This document shows positions 61,501 through 64,000 of a DNA stretch of 64,000 nucleotides, piece by piece. Origin of the DNA: Branchiostoma lanceolatum (taxonomy: Eukaryota > Chordata > Leptocardii > Amphioxiformes > Branchiostomatidae); the NCBI RefSeq assembly GCF_035083965.1, contig NC_089723.1, forward strand, positions 37,579,193-37,643,192, written 5' to 3'. The position numbers were made by a program, and so were the translations under genes. Position 1 is the first letter of the stretch. Every line of letters begins with the position of its first letter. The notes under the pieces were generated by a model. That model was not told the origin of the DNA. It did no database searches and was given only the letters and a program-made list of their open reading frames with translations.

Positions 61501-63796
61501 TAATGGTGTTTTTCCGGTATTGTCATGCCGATTTCTAATAAAAGAATATCTGAGCAACAATAGTTTTAAATTTTTCTAAAAGATTGAACACCGGATTATC
61601 GCAAGATTCTGTCACAAAATCCGAAAACGTCTCCCATTCACCCCATGGTTAAAGCAGGTCCGGCTAAATACAAGAAAAGCATCGTTAAACAGCTTAGATA
61701 TATCGTAAAAAATTAATTACAATTCAAAAAGATATACGAGAAACTCTAAATGCTTCACAGAGGTGTAAGATCTGGGGCAGGTCACCTAGGTTGTGGCTGC
61801 ACTCCTCTTTTGGAAGGGACGTAAAATGGGGGTCCGGCGTTCGAAGTGGTGCAAAAAAGGGCTATAGCAACCCCTCCCTGTAAAAACATACCCTGCTTCA
61901 GAAACAGCAAGGGAACTTCTGACCTGTGTACCACTAGCTAAAGGCACTACAGGGTGAACATCAACAACATAAGATCTTCGATTTCTTGTTTGTTGAAGGA
62001 ATGGGATGCCCCACCCCCCTCGCCGCCAGGCAGCCGTGTGCCTGGGATGGCGTCACGCGTCGCCAATGCGAGCTGCACGGCTGCTGCTGGGATCCGTATC
62101 CTGGGTATCCGGCCTGCTTCCGGAAAACAGGTCAGGAGATTTTGCATCTTTTAATTCGAAGCATTTAAAGTATATCTGCATCCTCTCATGACAGACGCGC
62201 CGTCTGTGTATCTCAAGCAATGGCCCTGGCGTGCCGGCATGCGATCAGTCCTTCTCACTGGGTTACTGGGATACTCCCCCACCTGTCATTGGCGGAAAGT
62301 TGTCGACCAATCATGTCGCCACGTAAAGTAAAGAGGCAATGTGATTGGCTAATAATTTTCCCTCCAACAATAGTAGGGGATGTGTCAGATTGGCTGCCGG
62401 TTGACCAGCGCTGACGCATCGAGAAAGACTGGCGGAACGCAGGCCAGCACGCCAGGGCCGTTGCTTGAGATACAGAACGAGCGGGCCGGGCATGGGAGGG
62501 TGGTATATTACCTACGAGACTGCCTATGTAACACTGGGGAACGCACTTATTTGTTTATTCGATAGACATCACGCTAAAAAATAGTTACTCAAGCAACTGG
62601 ATGAAATTTTGAAACAGTCAGACGTTTCAGACAGCATCCGTTATCTTTCGTCCATGCCCAAGGATAGGACTGGAAAACCAGGTTTTATACCCAAACTCTG
62701 ATTATATATTGTACTGGTTTTACAGTCCTATCCTTAGTCACCGACGAAAGATATCGTCTGACTGTTTCAAAATTTTATCCAGTTGCTTGAGTTATCATTT
62801 TCTATGTAAATTTTTACCTGGATATCTAATCTTCATCAACGTAACGACATTATACCCTCAGCTGGTACAAACATCGCGCTCGGGAAAAGGACACATCAGT
62901 CGACAACGCTTGACGAGAACAGTCGCCCCTGGTACGGCAATGACGGCGTCAGAACGTGCTCAACGAATCGTTGCAACGAGAGCAACGACACTTGCGTCAG
63001 AATTCGAACGCATAAAGGTATGGGTTGGTAGCCTGGGATTCAAACCTATTGTTACAGCAGCTCCCTAGTCTCCTCTACGCAGAGGTTTGAATTCCAGGCT
63101 TAATGGGTTGGTACAAAGCATTTGTCGTCTTGTTCATTTTTCTTGACCGATCAGACAATGTATCTGTCCTTCTGCACACAGCTGGTTTATAATAAAGTTT
63201 TTGCTGTATTTTCTTGTTTATTCATTTATCTATTCATTTACAGTAAATGAGAAAAGGAACTGATAAAGAGAATGCTGTTGGTCGCACTACCGTAAATATG
63301 TGTACGATGTTGTGTTAGGGACGTATACGATATCGCGGCGATAGGCATGGCATCATGACATGCCATAATCAATAAGACGATTATTTTATGGCAATGTTTT
63401 CAATGTATCTTTCGTCCTGGGCATGTTATGGTCTGGATATTTGGGTGGATATAGGTTTTGACTTTGGGACGAAGTGATATAGGTCTGGGCCCTCTATCAG
63501 TTAATTTTGGAACTGCAGGCTCCAGTGGGCTGCTCTCCTGACACCCAGAAAGTACCGCAAACATTTGTTTATCCATCAGGCTCAGCTTTGTTTTCAACCA
63601 CATTGAAATACGTTTTCTCGCCCTTCCAGTTTGCGCTGATCCACTTGGAATGGAATCTGGTGCCATACCTGATTACAGCATTACTGCATCCTCGTACCAT
63701 GCATATACTCACGAGCCTTACCATGCGCGTTTAAACGGAGTCACTGGTATAGGCGCTTGGGCAACTGCATCCAACACCATTGGACAATGGTTACAG
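24872..63796 (+). CDS. Large extracellular mosaic protein (apple/LCCL/CUB/CTLD/F5-8C/Link/trefoil), 3' end beyond window
   Basis: Eighteen exons in continuous phase: 24872-24956, 29035-29289, 30206-30235, 30772-30823, 30990-31056, 32534-32673, 33339-33379, 33764-33924, 35140-35314, 35667-35771, 39047-39150, 39762-39948, 56817-57055, 58013-58172, 61121-61417, 61999-62130, 62862-63017, 63630-63796. They encode 851 residues so far with no stop; the last exon ends phase 0 at QWLQ, where a VDLG motif should follow. A signal peptide and many Cys-rich modules indicate secretion or a receptor ectodomain. Any membrane segment would lie past the edge. Most module borders are phase 1, the usual sign of exon shuffling. 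I do not recognise a named orthologue. Binding to glycans, hyaluronan or phospholipid is suggested only by the domains. An alternative is that two adjacent genes are joined across the 16.9 kb intron (39949-56816), but phase fits across it. Confidence 0.75.
25018..25140. mobile_element. Diverged fold-back MITE fragment
   Basis: GAAGGTTAGACATCCAGGTA at 25020, then ACAACTGGATAAAATTCGGA, as in the 971-1162 family, followed by unrelated inner sequence. Confidence 0.55.
25304..25543 (-). mobile_element. Penelope-like element endonuclease C-terminus (relic)
   Basis: The minus-strand translation reads HFFNLETTDILDREPRWYER, GIREAIYERIYNPTLNGKGG and LSSTWDP. This matches the end of the GIY-YIG endonuclease of Penelope-like retroelements (R-E-x-x-W-x-x-R-G-x-x-E-A-I-Y). 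A fragment only. Confidence 0.65.
25545..27788. other. Intron 1 of mosaic gene, no exon seen
   Basis: AT-rich DNA with an ATTCATTCATTT tract near 25756 and a GT microsatellite at 26892-26958. No exon or RNA recognised. Confidence 0.5.
26892..26958. repeat. (GT)n microsatellite
   Basis: About 67 bases of GT with a few TTTGT interruptions. Confidence 0.9.
27789..28985 (+). pseudogene. Seven truncated tandem copies of the apple exon
   Basis: Exon-like starts follow an intact pyrimidine tract and AG at 27789, 27951, 28111, 28304, 28499, 28691 and 28883. Each matches the true exon start at 29035 (ACCCTACATTGGGCTACATA) for 45-110 bases, then ends in stops or intron before the Cys-rich part. Spacing is 152-195 bases. 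Copies at 27951 and 28883 share a different 3' tail (CTGTTCGTC, CCTGA-ACCGTGC). No donor comparable to GGC/GTGAGC is evident. Confidence 0.85.
29035..29289 (+). CDS. Mosaic gene exon 2: PAN/apple-like domain
   Basis: Residues 29-113: an 84-codon module with Cys in CAHLCTVSGSCGAFVH and SCRLRRACPAP, typical of PAN/apple folds (protein or carbohydrate contact). It is the only complete copy among eight related sequences; the seven upstream copies are truncated. Confidence 0.75.
29438..29490. repeat. (TTTTA)n/(TTTCA)n microsatellite
   Basis: Pentanucleotide runs in the intron after the apple exon. Confidence 0.85.
29606..29832. mobile_element. Fold-back element with internal CCATGG-containing repeats
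   Basis: Ends AATCTCCAAGCAGATCTACC and GGTAGATGTGCTGGGAGATT. Inside, four copies of CATGGGCCGAAACAATATC (29645-29719) face four inverted copies (29740-29810). Confidence 0.85.
30206..33379 (+). CDS. Mosaic gene exons 3-7: linker and LCCL domain
   Basis: Exon 3 (30206-30235, PHPWPYSDDE) is a small linker. Exons 4-7 (30772-30823, 30990-31056, 32534-32673, 33339-33379) read VCNATAPLVWG, IVCPPGCASVAGPIYGDGMY, SSPVCKAAVHHGWIMDELGG and YNGANETSFHF. They carry the LCCL signature: CPxGC, a Y-S-S-x-x-C-x-A-A-x-H-x-G core and a GG-x-V-x-V strand. Residues about 124-223. LCCL modules occur in cochlin and Limulus factor C. Confidence 0.88.
31087..31122. repeat. (AAAC)n microsatellite
   Basis: About nine AAAC units in the intron after exon 5. 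Confidence 0.85.
31245..32235. mobile_element. Non-autonomous pogo/Tigger-like DNA transposon (tentative)
   Basis: Imperfect inverted ends: TACAGACGAAGCCACTTAAT on the left, and a right end reading TACAGTAGAATCCGCTTAAC on the complement. Sub-terminal GGATAA-TGCACCAAAAC words lie near both ends. No transposase ORF. Confidence 0.55.
33764..35314 (+). CDS. Mosaic gene exons 8-9: CUB-like module
   Basis: Exons 33764-33924 (GCGSVISAASRTTEF, then SECKLHIIGNPGG) and 35140-35314 (THCGPNKMFFVEKFTN, then YFTLTTGSQDAGQYLRV). The spacing of Cys and the F-Y-S-N-S-P-F motif resemble a diverged CUB domain. Residues 224-335. The assignment is by pattern only. Confidence 0.55.
34384..34460 (-). mobile_element. 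tRNA-derived SINE head
   Basis: On the minus strand, an A-box-like TGGCCTAGACGG and B box GAGTTCGATCC (34409-34399) at tRNA spacing. No well-formed anticodon arm, so not a functional tRNA gene. Confidence 0.6.
34571..34671. mobile_element. Small fold-back element, TTAGCCTGGG ends
   Basis: TTAGCCTGGGTAACCGCTGG and CCAGCGGTTAC with GGTACCCAGGCTAA form opposite arms. Confidence 0.75.
35667..39948 (+). CDS. Mosaic gene exons 10-12: C-type lectin domain
   Basis: Exons 35667-35771 (CPYGWRALGGSCYYI), 39047-39150 (AHVVEVNSEREEEIL, YWVGLRF) and 39762-39948 (SWWADGTETTAAFGSDTCVI, CGLGARVICE) form a full CTLD at residues 336-467. The W-x-G-L motif and four disulfide Cys are present. A canonical EPN or QPD Ca/sugar-binding triplet and WND are not seen, so calcium-dependent sugar binding is doubtful. 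Confidence 0.9.
35982..36181. mobile_element. MITE with GC-rich 36-bp inverted ends
   Basis: GCTTAGGTCACATTTCCAAG followed by CCGGGGCCCGGCCGGGC, with the exact complement at about 36145-36181. Intron between C-type lectin exons. Confidence 0.85.
36378..37726. mobile_element. 1.35 kb repeat element, CTAGAGTTCCACG...GGCGAAGATAA
   Basis: Starts ACTAGAGTTCCACGAACACA and TTATCTTCGCC, ends TACTCGGCGAAGATAA (the complement of the sub-terminal start). Internal degenerate units carry CATCA-TTCTCGAGTTATGCT and CTGCAGTACC. Same family as 41107-42613, 45474-46622 and 58672-61003. The conceptual reading frames inside are repeat shadows. Confidence 0.8.
37839..38460. repeat. Array of inverted GGCACGGTTTGTGACA units
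   Basis: At least eight arms of GGCACGGTTTGTGACA or its complement alternate with ACTC-GGCACTG spacers (37860-38045 and 38330-38455). Diverged arms (ACGTGACA, CACAGACTGTGCC) lie at 35845-35945. Many alternative hairpins are possible. Confidence 0.8.
38752..38887. mobile_element. Fold-back element with 9-bp target-site duplication
   Basis: TAATCTCCAAGCAGATCCAA and the complementary right end enclose a near-perfect hairpin with AAATTTCTTCTGCCAGTTA. GCCCCGACG flanks it at 38743-38751 and 38888-38896. Confidence 0.88.
39279..39600 (+). mobile_element. tRNA-derived SINE with tail
   Basis: The head has GTGGCGTAAGCGGTAACG (A-box-like) and GAGTTCGATCC (B box), then a tail with GACGTAAAGCCGACGGCCCC, CACGTAAAAGAA and AGTGTGCTGGGC. 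Confidence 0.6.
40423..40583. mobile_element. Fold-back MITE at start of duplication copy A
   Basis: AACTGGGTTTGGGGTTAAAC, CGTTTTGGGGGTCC and their complements form opposite arms. The copy B equivalent (50935-51122) is longer, with TTGACACTACCAACTGG ends. Confidence 0.8.
40984..42720 (+). mobile_element. Non-LTR reverse transcriptase relic, split by an insertion (copy A)
   Basis: 40984-41106 reads like the palm region before motif B. After the 1.5 kb insertion it continues at 42614 with STTSGVPQGVILGPMPFLIH and VNDLA, the S-G-V-P-Q-G catalytic-palm motif. Stops and gaps are present; dead. Confidence 0.75.
41107..42613. mobile_element. 1.5 kb repeat element inserted in copy A
   Basis: CTTGAGTTCCTCGAACACAT ... 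TACTCGGCGAAGATA. The empty site is preserved in copy B at about 52725 (TACAAAATCAACTACC). Carries an inner CTCCAAGCAGAG-type element at about 41549-41706. Confidence 0.88.
43112..43233. mobile_element. Short fold-back MITE (971-1162 family), copy A
   Basis: GATGAAGGTTAGACATTCAG, TTTTGAAACAGTCAGACAGC and TTTATCCAGATGCTTGAGTA. Also present in copy B at about 53173-53290. Confidence 0.75.
43947..44911 (-). CDS. Class I SAM-dependent methyltransferase, JHAMT-like (copy A)
   Basis: Two exons, 44911-44703 and 44529-43947, join as PDFI-S-YASQ to give 263 residues, close to the 270-300 of the family. SAM motif I VLDAGCGTG is at 36-44, the acidic ribose-binding position in GFDVSPDF, motif II-like ADISDV, and SFFVLHWVQDK is typical of juvenile-hormone-acid-methyltransferase-like proteins. 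The GPGGE-type loop reads CLKPSGEIV. No signal peptide; probably cytosolic. It lies antisense within the mosaic gene's intron 12. The substrate is unknown; a small carboxylic acid is a family-based guess. Intact, no frameshift. Confidence 0.85.
45474..46622. mobile_element. 1.15 kb repeat element rich in ATGCAAAT octamers
   Basis: Starts ACTAGAGTTCCACGACC and ends TTCTCAGCGAAGGTAA, a relative of 36378-37726. Inside are tandem degenerate units, several pairing ATGCAAAT with ATTTGCAT about 10 bases apart, and GCCGCTAGGGGACC words. Confidence 0.75.
46623..47446. other. Intron 12 of mosaic gene, no exon seen
   Basis: No feature recognised except the phrase CTTTGACCTGGAAAATATGG (46816), repeated in near-identical form at 55545. 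Confidence 0.4.
47447..47634. mobile_element. Perfect 188-bp palindrome with 9-bp target-site duplication
   Basis: Arms 47447-47540 and 47541-47634 are exact complements over all 94 bases with no spacer (centre CTAA/TTAG). Ends are TAGCCTCCGTTGCAGGCTC. AAAATACCA flanks it at 47438-47446 and 47635-47643. The long inverted arms plus 9-bp duplication resemble Mutator-type fold-backs. Confidence 0.93.
48065..48142. mobile_element. Left end of a TTACCTCCATG...GT-repeat element
   Basis: TTACCTCCATGGAGTATGGA followed by a GT tract. Its right part resumes at about 50546 (AGAAGCAGAATAACTGGAGA), so the 48144-50544 element is inserted into it. Confidence 0.7.
48549..48722. mobile_element. Fold-back element, TACTCTCCAAGCAGAGCATG ends
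   Basis: Near-perfect arms (TTTTTGACGTGTTTTTAGGC, TTTCTATTTTGTC and complements). Flanks CACCCTGC (48541-48548) and CACCCGGC (48723-48730) look like an 8-bp target-site duplication with one change. Confidence 0.85.
49396..49680 (+). CDS. Unrecognised ORF inside the 2.4 kb element
   Basis: 94 codons; the second Met gives MSAFKRGNTRNIASYFAPKR, then NSDSDDIVALRLQRTRRTQP and a TAG. AATAAA follows at about 49683. No family recognised. The N-I-A-S-Y-F-A-P-K run recalls short motifs at the start of some transposases, but this is weak. May be a non-coding or exon-1 remnant. Confidence 0.3.
   Translation: MRVTRFLWFHGSLNYADKGTFAAERVMSPRDNRLGGDFSGNMSAFKRGNTRNIASYFAPKRNSDSDDIVALRLQRTRRTQPKNGKLVSTIDIFE
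50546..50930. mobile_element. Right part of interrupted GT-repeat element
   Basis: AACTGGAGAAGGCCTGGATG, GGCCCCCTAGCGGCTTG, GGTACTGCAG and TCAAGAAGGGCTTGATGG are the reverse-orientation words of 45474-46622. Confidence 0.6.
51506..52600. mobile_element. 1.1 kb non-autonomous DNA transposon in copy B
   Basis: A 23-bp perfect inverted end beginning TAACGTTGGGTAACATAAAT (left 51506, right ending 52600). Copy A keeps the uninterrupted site at about 40980-40995 (ATTTACCTACCTCAATG). No ORF of note inside. Confidence 0.9.
52601..52860 (+). mobile_element. Non-LTR reverse transcriptase relic (copy B)
   Basis: The same TSGVPQGVILGPMPFLI reading as copy A at about 52729, not interrupted by the 1.5 kb element. 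Confidence 0.7.
53906..55052 (-). CDS. Class I SAM-dependent methyltransferase, JHAMT-like (copy B)
   Basis: Exons 55052-54844 and 54491-53906 give 264 residues, intact. Same architecture as copy A: VLDAGCGTG at 36-44, GFDVSPDF, FFVLHWVRDKVSALKALHHC, CLKPRGEIV. Differences from copy A are scattered: GTGAT for GTGEI after the SAM loop, ATDK to TTDK, and one extra residue near the C-terminus (LSGLDGDYKV). Both copies have full frames and consensus splice sites, which suggests selection or recent duplication. Antisense in the mosaic gene intron. Confidence 0.85.
54523..54660 (+). mobile_element. Non-LTR reverse transcriptase fragment in methyltransferase B intron
   Basis: NDSQLLQEDLNALEEWQSKR, LMQFNPHKCYIMHTQRK: the conserved palm/thumb segment (D-L-x-x-L-x-x-W ... 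M-x-F-N-x-x-K-C). Absent from the copy A intron. Confidence 0.75.
55858..56270. repeat. 240-bp tandem duplication with GAATGAATG tract
   Basis: CTCGAAGCAGACTAGTAC, CAATGAGACCT-GTCCCTTA, GGCAAACGCGGCCTTTCACT and the GAATG runs occur at 55858-56035 and again at 56098-56270. Confidence 0.85.
56474..56816. mobile_element. GT-repeat element ending at the exon 13 acceptor
   Basis: TTACCTCCATGAAGTATGGA, a GT tract (56503-56605), then family words GGGTCCCCTGG, TGGTACTGCAG and CTGAACATGCTGTTGTC, reaching to within about 20 bases of the splice acceptor CGACAG at 56816. Confidence 0.7.
56817..58172 (+). CDS. Mosaic gene exons 13-14: F5/8 type C-like domain
   Basis: Exon 56817-57055 (RPWVDLDFGREIYVAAIETS, then YSLQTSANGVVYED) and exon 58013-58172 (RTVVRTFIQPRVSSRYLRVV, GVLGCE) match the middle and end of a discoidin/F5-8C fold, including the final GC. 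The usual N-terminal strand is short. Residues 468-600. Confidence 0.85.
57576..57720 (+). mobile_element. tRNA-derived SINE
   Basis: AGCGTGCGTAGTCCAGTGGT (A-box region) and GGGTTCGATCCC (B box) with matching GTAGCGTGC/GCACGCTAC ends. The tail is ACGGGACGTTAAGCCG. The anticodon arm is poor, so not called as a tRNA gene. Confidence 0.65.
57919..57975 (+). pseudogene. Truncated copy of exon 14 (F5/8C)
   Basis: After TTGTTCCAG, about 57 bases match the exon at 58013 (VYQANTD-RTVVRTFIQPR) with the upstream phrase ACTCACCCATTGT also copied. It lacks the donor half. Tandem offset is 94 bases. Confidence 0.85.
58441..58545. repeat. (CA)n microsatellite
   Basis: About 100 bases of CA at the 3' end of a repeat containing AATCCATCAAGTGGTTCTTG. 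Confidence 0.9.
58628..58663 (+). pseudogene. Truncated copy of exon 15 (Link)
   Basis: After TTTCCAATCGCAG, the sequence ACCCAGGTAATGTCTGGGGA matches the Link exon start at 61121, then hits ATATAG in frame. It stops about 10 bases before the 58672 repeat element. Confidence 0.8.
58672..61003. mobile_element. 2.3 kb composite repeat between Link exon copies
   Basis: ACTAGAGTTCCACGAACACA ... TACTCGGCGAAGATAA, as 36378-37726, but with its internal CTCCAAGCAGAG element (59089-60134) split by an inverted GT-element relative (about 59128-60050). Confidence 0.75.
61020..61095. repeat. (GATTT)n microsatellite
   Basis: Runs of ATTAG/ATTTG pentamers 25 bases upstream of the Link exon acceptor. Confidence 0.85.
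61121..61417 (+). CDS. Mosaic gene exon 15: Link-like domain
   Basis: Residues about 600-699: LGVFNEGSNLDFTAAQHHCS, MASPSELSVAFEAG, LSWLTDQTGRYVLE and WGVQSPSDRLRVWCMQP follow the Link (hyaluronan-binding) pattern G-V-F, A-x-x-x-C, W-L-x-D, Y-x-V-x-C. Some conserved Cys are absent (none beside G-L-S-W-L), so the disulfide set is incomplete. Confidence 0.78.
61418..61998. other. Intron 15, no feature seen
   Basis: Nothing recognised apart from intron sequence. Confidence 0.5.
61999..62130 (+). CDS. Mosaic gene exon 16: trefoil (P-type) domain
   Basis: Residues about 700-743: six Cys with the CCW core (QCELHGCCWDPY, ACFRKT) in exact P-type order. One exon, phase 1 at both ends. Confidence 0.9.
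62209..62472. mobile_element. MITE with TATCTCAAGCAATGGCCCTG ends
   Basis: Left TATCTCAAGCAATGGCCCTG GCGTGC and right GCACGCCAGGGCCGTTGCTT GAGATA are complementary. Related to the element after MVD. Confidence 0.85.
62575..62841. mobile_element. Long fold-back MITE (971-1162 family) abutting exon 17
   Basis: AGTTACTCAAGCAACTGGAT ... TTTCAAAATTTTATCCAGTT and the terminal ACCTGGATATCTAATCTTCA. A second inner hairpin pairs AGGATAGGACTG with CAGTCCTATCCT. It ends 20 bases before the exon 17 acceptor. Confidence 0.85.
62862..63796 (+). CDS. Mosaic gene exons 17-18: short F-lectin-like piece, then F5/8 type C start
   Basis: Exon 62862-63017 (AGTNIALGKRTHQSTTLDEN, TCSTNRCNESNDTCVRI) begins like an F-type lectin/discoidin strand (N-x-A-L-G-K) but stops after 52 residues. 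Exon 63630-63796 restarts with CADPLGMESGAIPDYSITAS, RLNGVTG, AWAT, QWLQ, a classic F5/8C N-terminus whose VDLG half lies beyond the window. Confidence 0.8.
63027..63102. mobile_element. Small fold-back element, TAGCCTGGGATTCAAACCT
   Basis: Arms TAGCCTGGGATTCAAACCT and AGGTTTGAATTCCAGGCTTA, just after exon 17. Confidence 0.75.
63380..63545. mobile_element. GT-element family fragment upstream of exon 18
   Basis: CCTGGGCATGTTATGGTCTG, GGATATAGGTTTTGACTTTG and GGAACTGCAGG are the family words seen at 56690-56800 and 59290-59470. Confidence 0.5.
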
Positions 63797-63889
63797 GTAG
63801 GCAATCACGGTTCTGCTTGTTTGGGATATGGCTATTTTCTGTTAGATTAAATCTAAGGCAATGTCATCCATTGCAACATTGACGCCACA

Positions 63890-64000
63890 CTTAGGTTGGG
63901 TTTACACACGGATTTCCAAGCACCGAGTACTCAAGACCTCCGAGTACTCCGAGCACACTTGGAGCACACTCCGAGTGTACTCGGAAACGTATGTGTAATC
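63890..64000. mobile_element. Partial fold-back element cut by window end
   Basis: GGTTTACACACGGATTTCC and GGAAACGTATGTGTAATC are roughly inverted, with CCGAGTACTC/GTACTCGG inner arms. Confidence 0.55.

Overview
The window reads as a lancelet (Branchiostoma-type cephalochordate) nuclear genome segment. This is an inference from the deuterostome-like split genes with GT-AG introns, an extracellular domain-shuffled gene, and a dense load of fold-back MITEs, tRNA-derived SINEs and GT/CA microsatellites. The species cannot be named from the sequence alone.

Layout. (1) 3-5677, + strand: the 3' part of a KIF24-type kinesin gene (motor domain upstream of the window). (2) 11016-18450, - strand: a complete ESCRT-I subunit gene, UBAP1, with a noncoding first exon near 19732-19841. 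KIF24 and UBAP1 are tail to tail, as they are in human 9p13.3. (3) 20397-22630, + strand: mevalonate diphosphate decarboxylase MVD, head to head with UBAP1 over an about 0.55 kb promoter region holding YY1 and CRE sites. (4) 24872 to beyond 63796, + strand: one large gene for a secreted or cell-surface mosaic protein. Its 18 visible exons, joined here with consistent intron phases, encode 851 residues: signal peptide, PAN/apple-like, LCCL, CUB-like, C-type lectin, F5/8 type C, Link-like, trefoil, a short F-lectin-like piece, then the start of another F5/8 type C domain. It runs off the right edge. (5) Inside its 16.9 kb intron, on the - strand, lie two intact two-exon SAM-dependent methyltransferase genes of the juvenile-hormone-acid-methyltransferase-like type. 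They sit in a roughly 4.2-4.6 kb segmental duplication (40423-44980 and 50935-55121).

Structure not explained by the genes. Exons have repeatedly been copied as truncated pieces that keep one splice site: seven partial copies of the apple exon, partial copies of the F5/8C and Link exons, and several in KIF24. The last 40 bases of the UBAP1 reading frame are repeated inside a minisatellite in its own 3'UTR. Fold-back elements include a perfect 188-bp palindrome with 9-bp target-site duplications. Terminal pieces of repeats lie directly beside splice acceptors of the mosaic gene. The two methyltransferase copies carry private insertions whose empty sites are preserved in the partner copy.

No rRNA, CRISPR array or functional tRNA gene is supported. 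Exon joins are by eye from splice consensus and phase; no transcript evidence was available.
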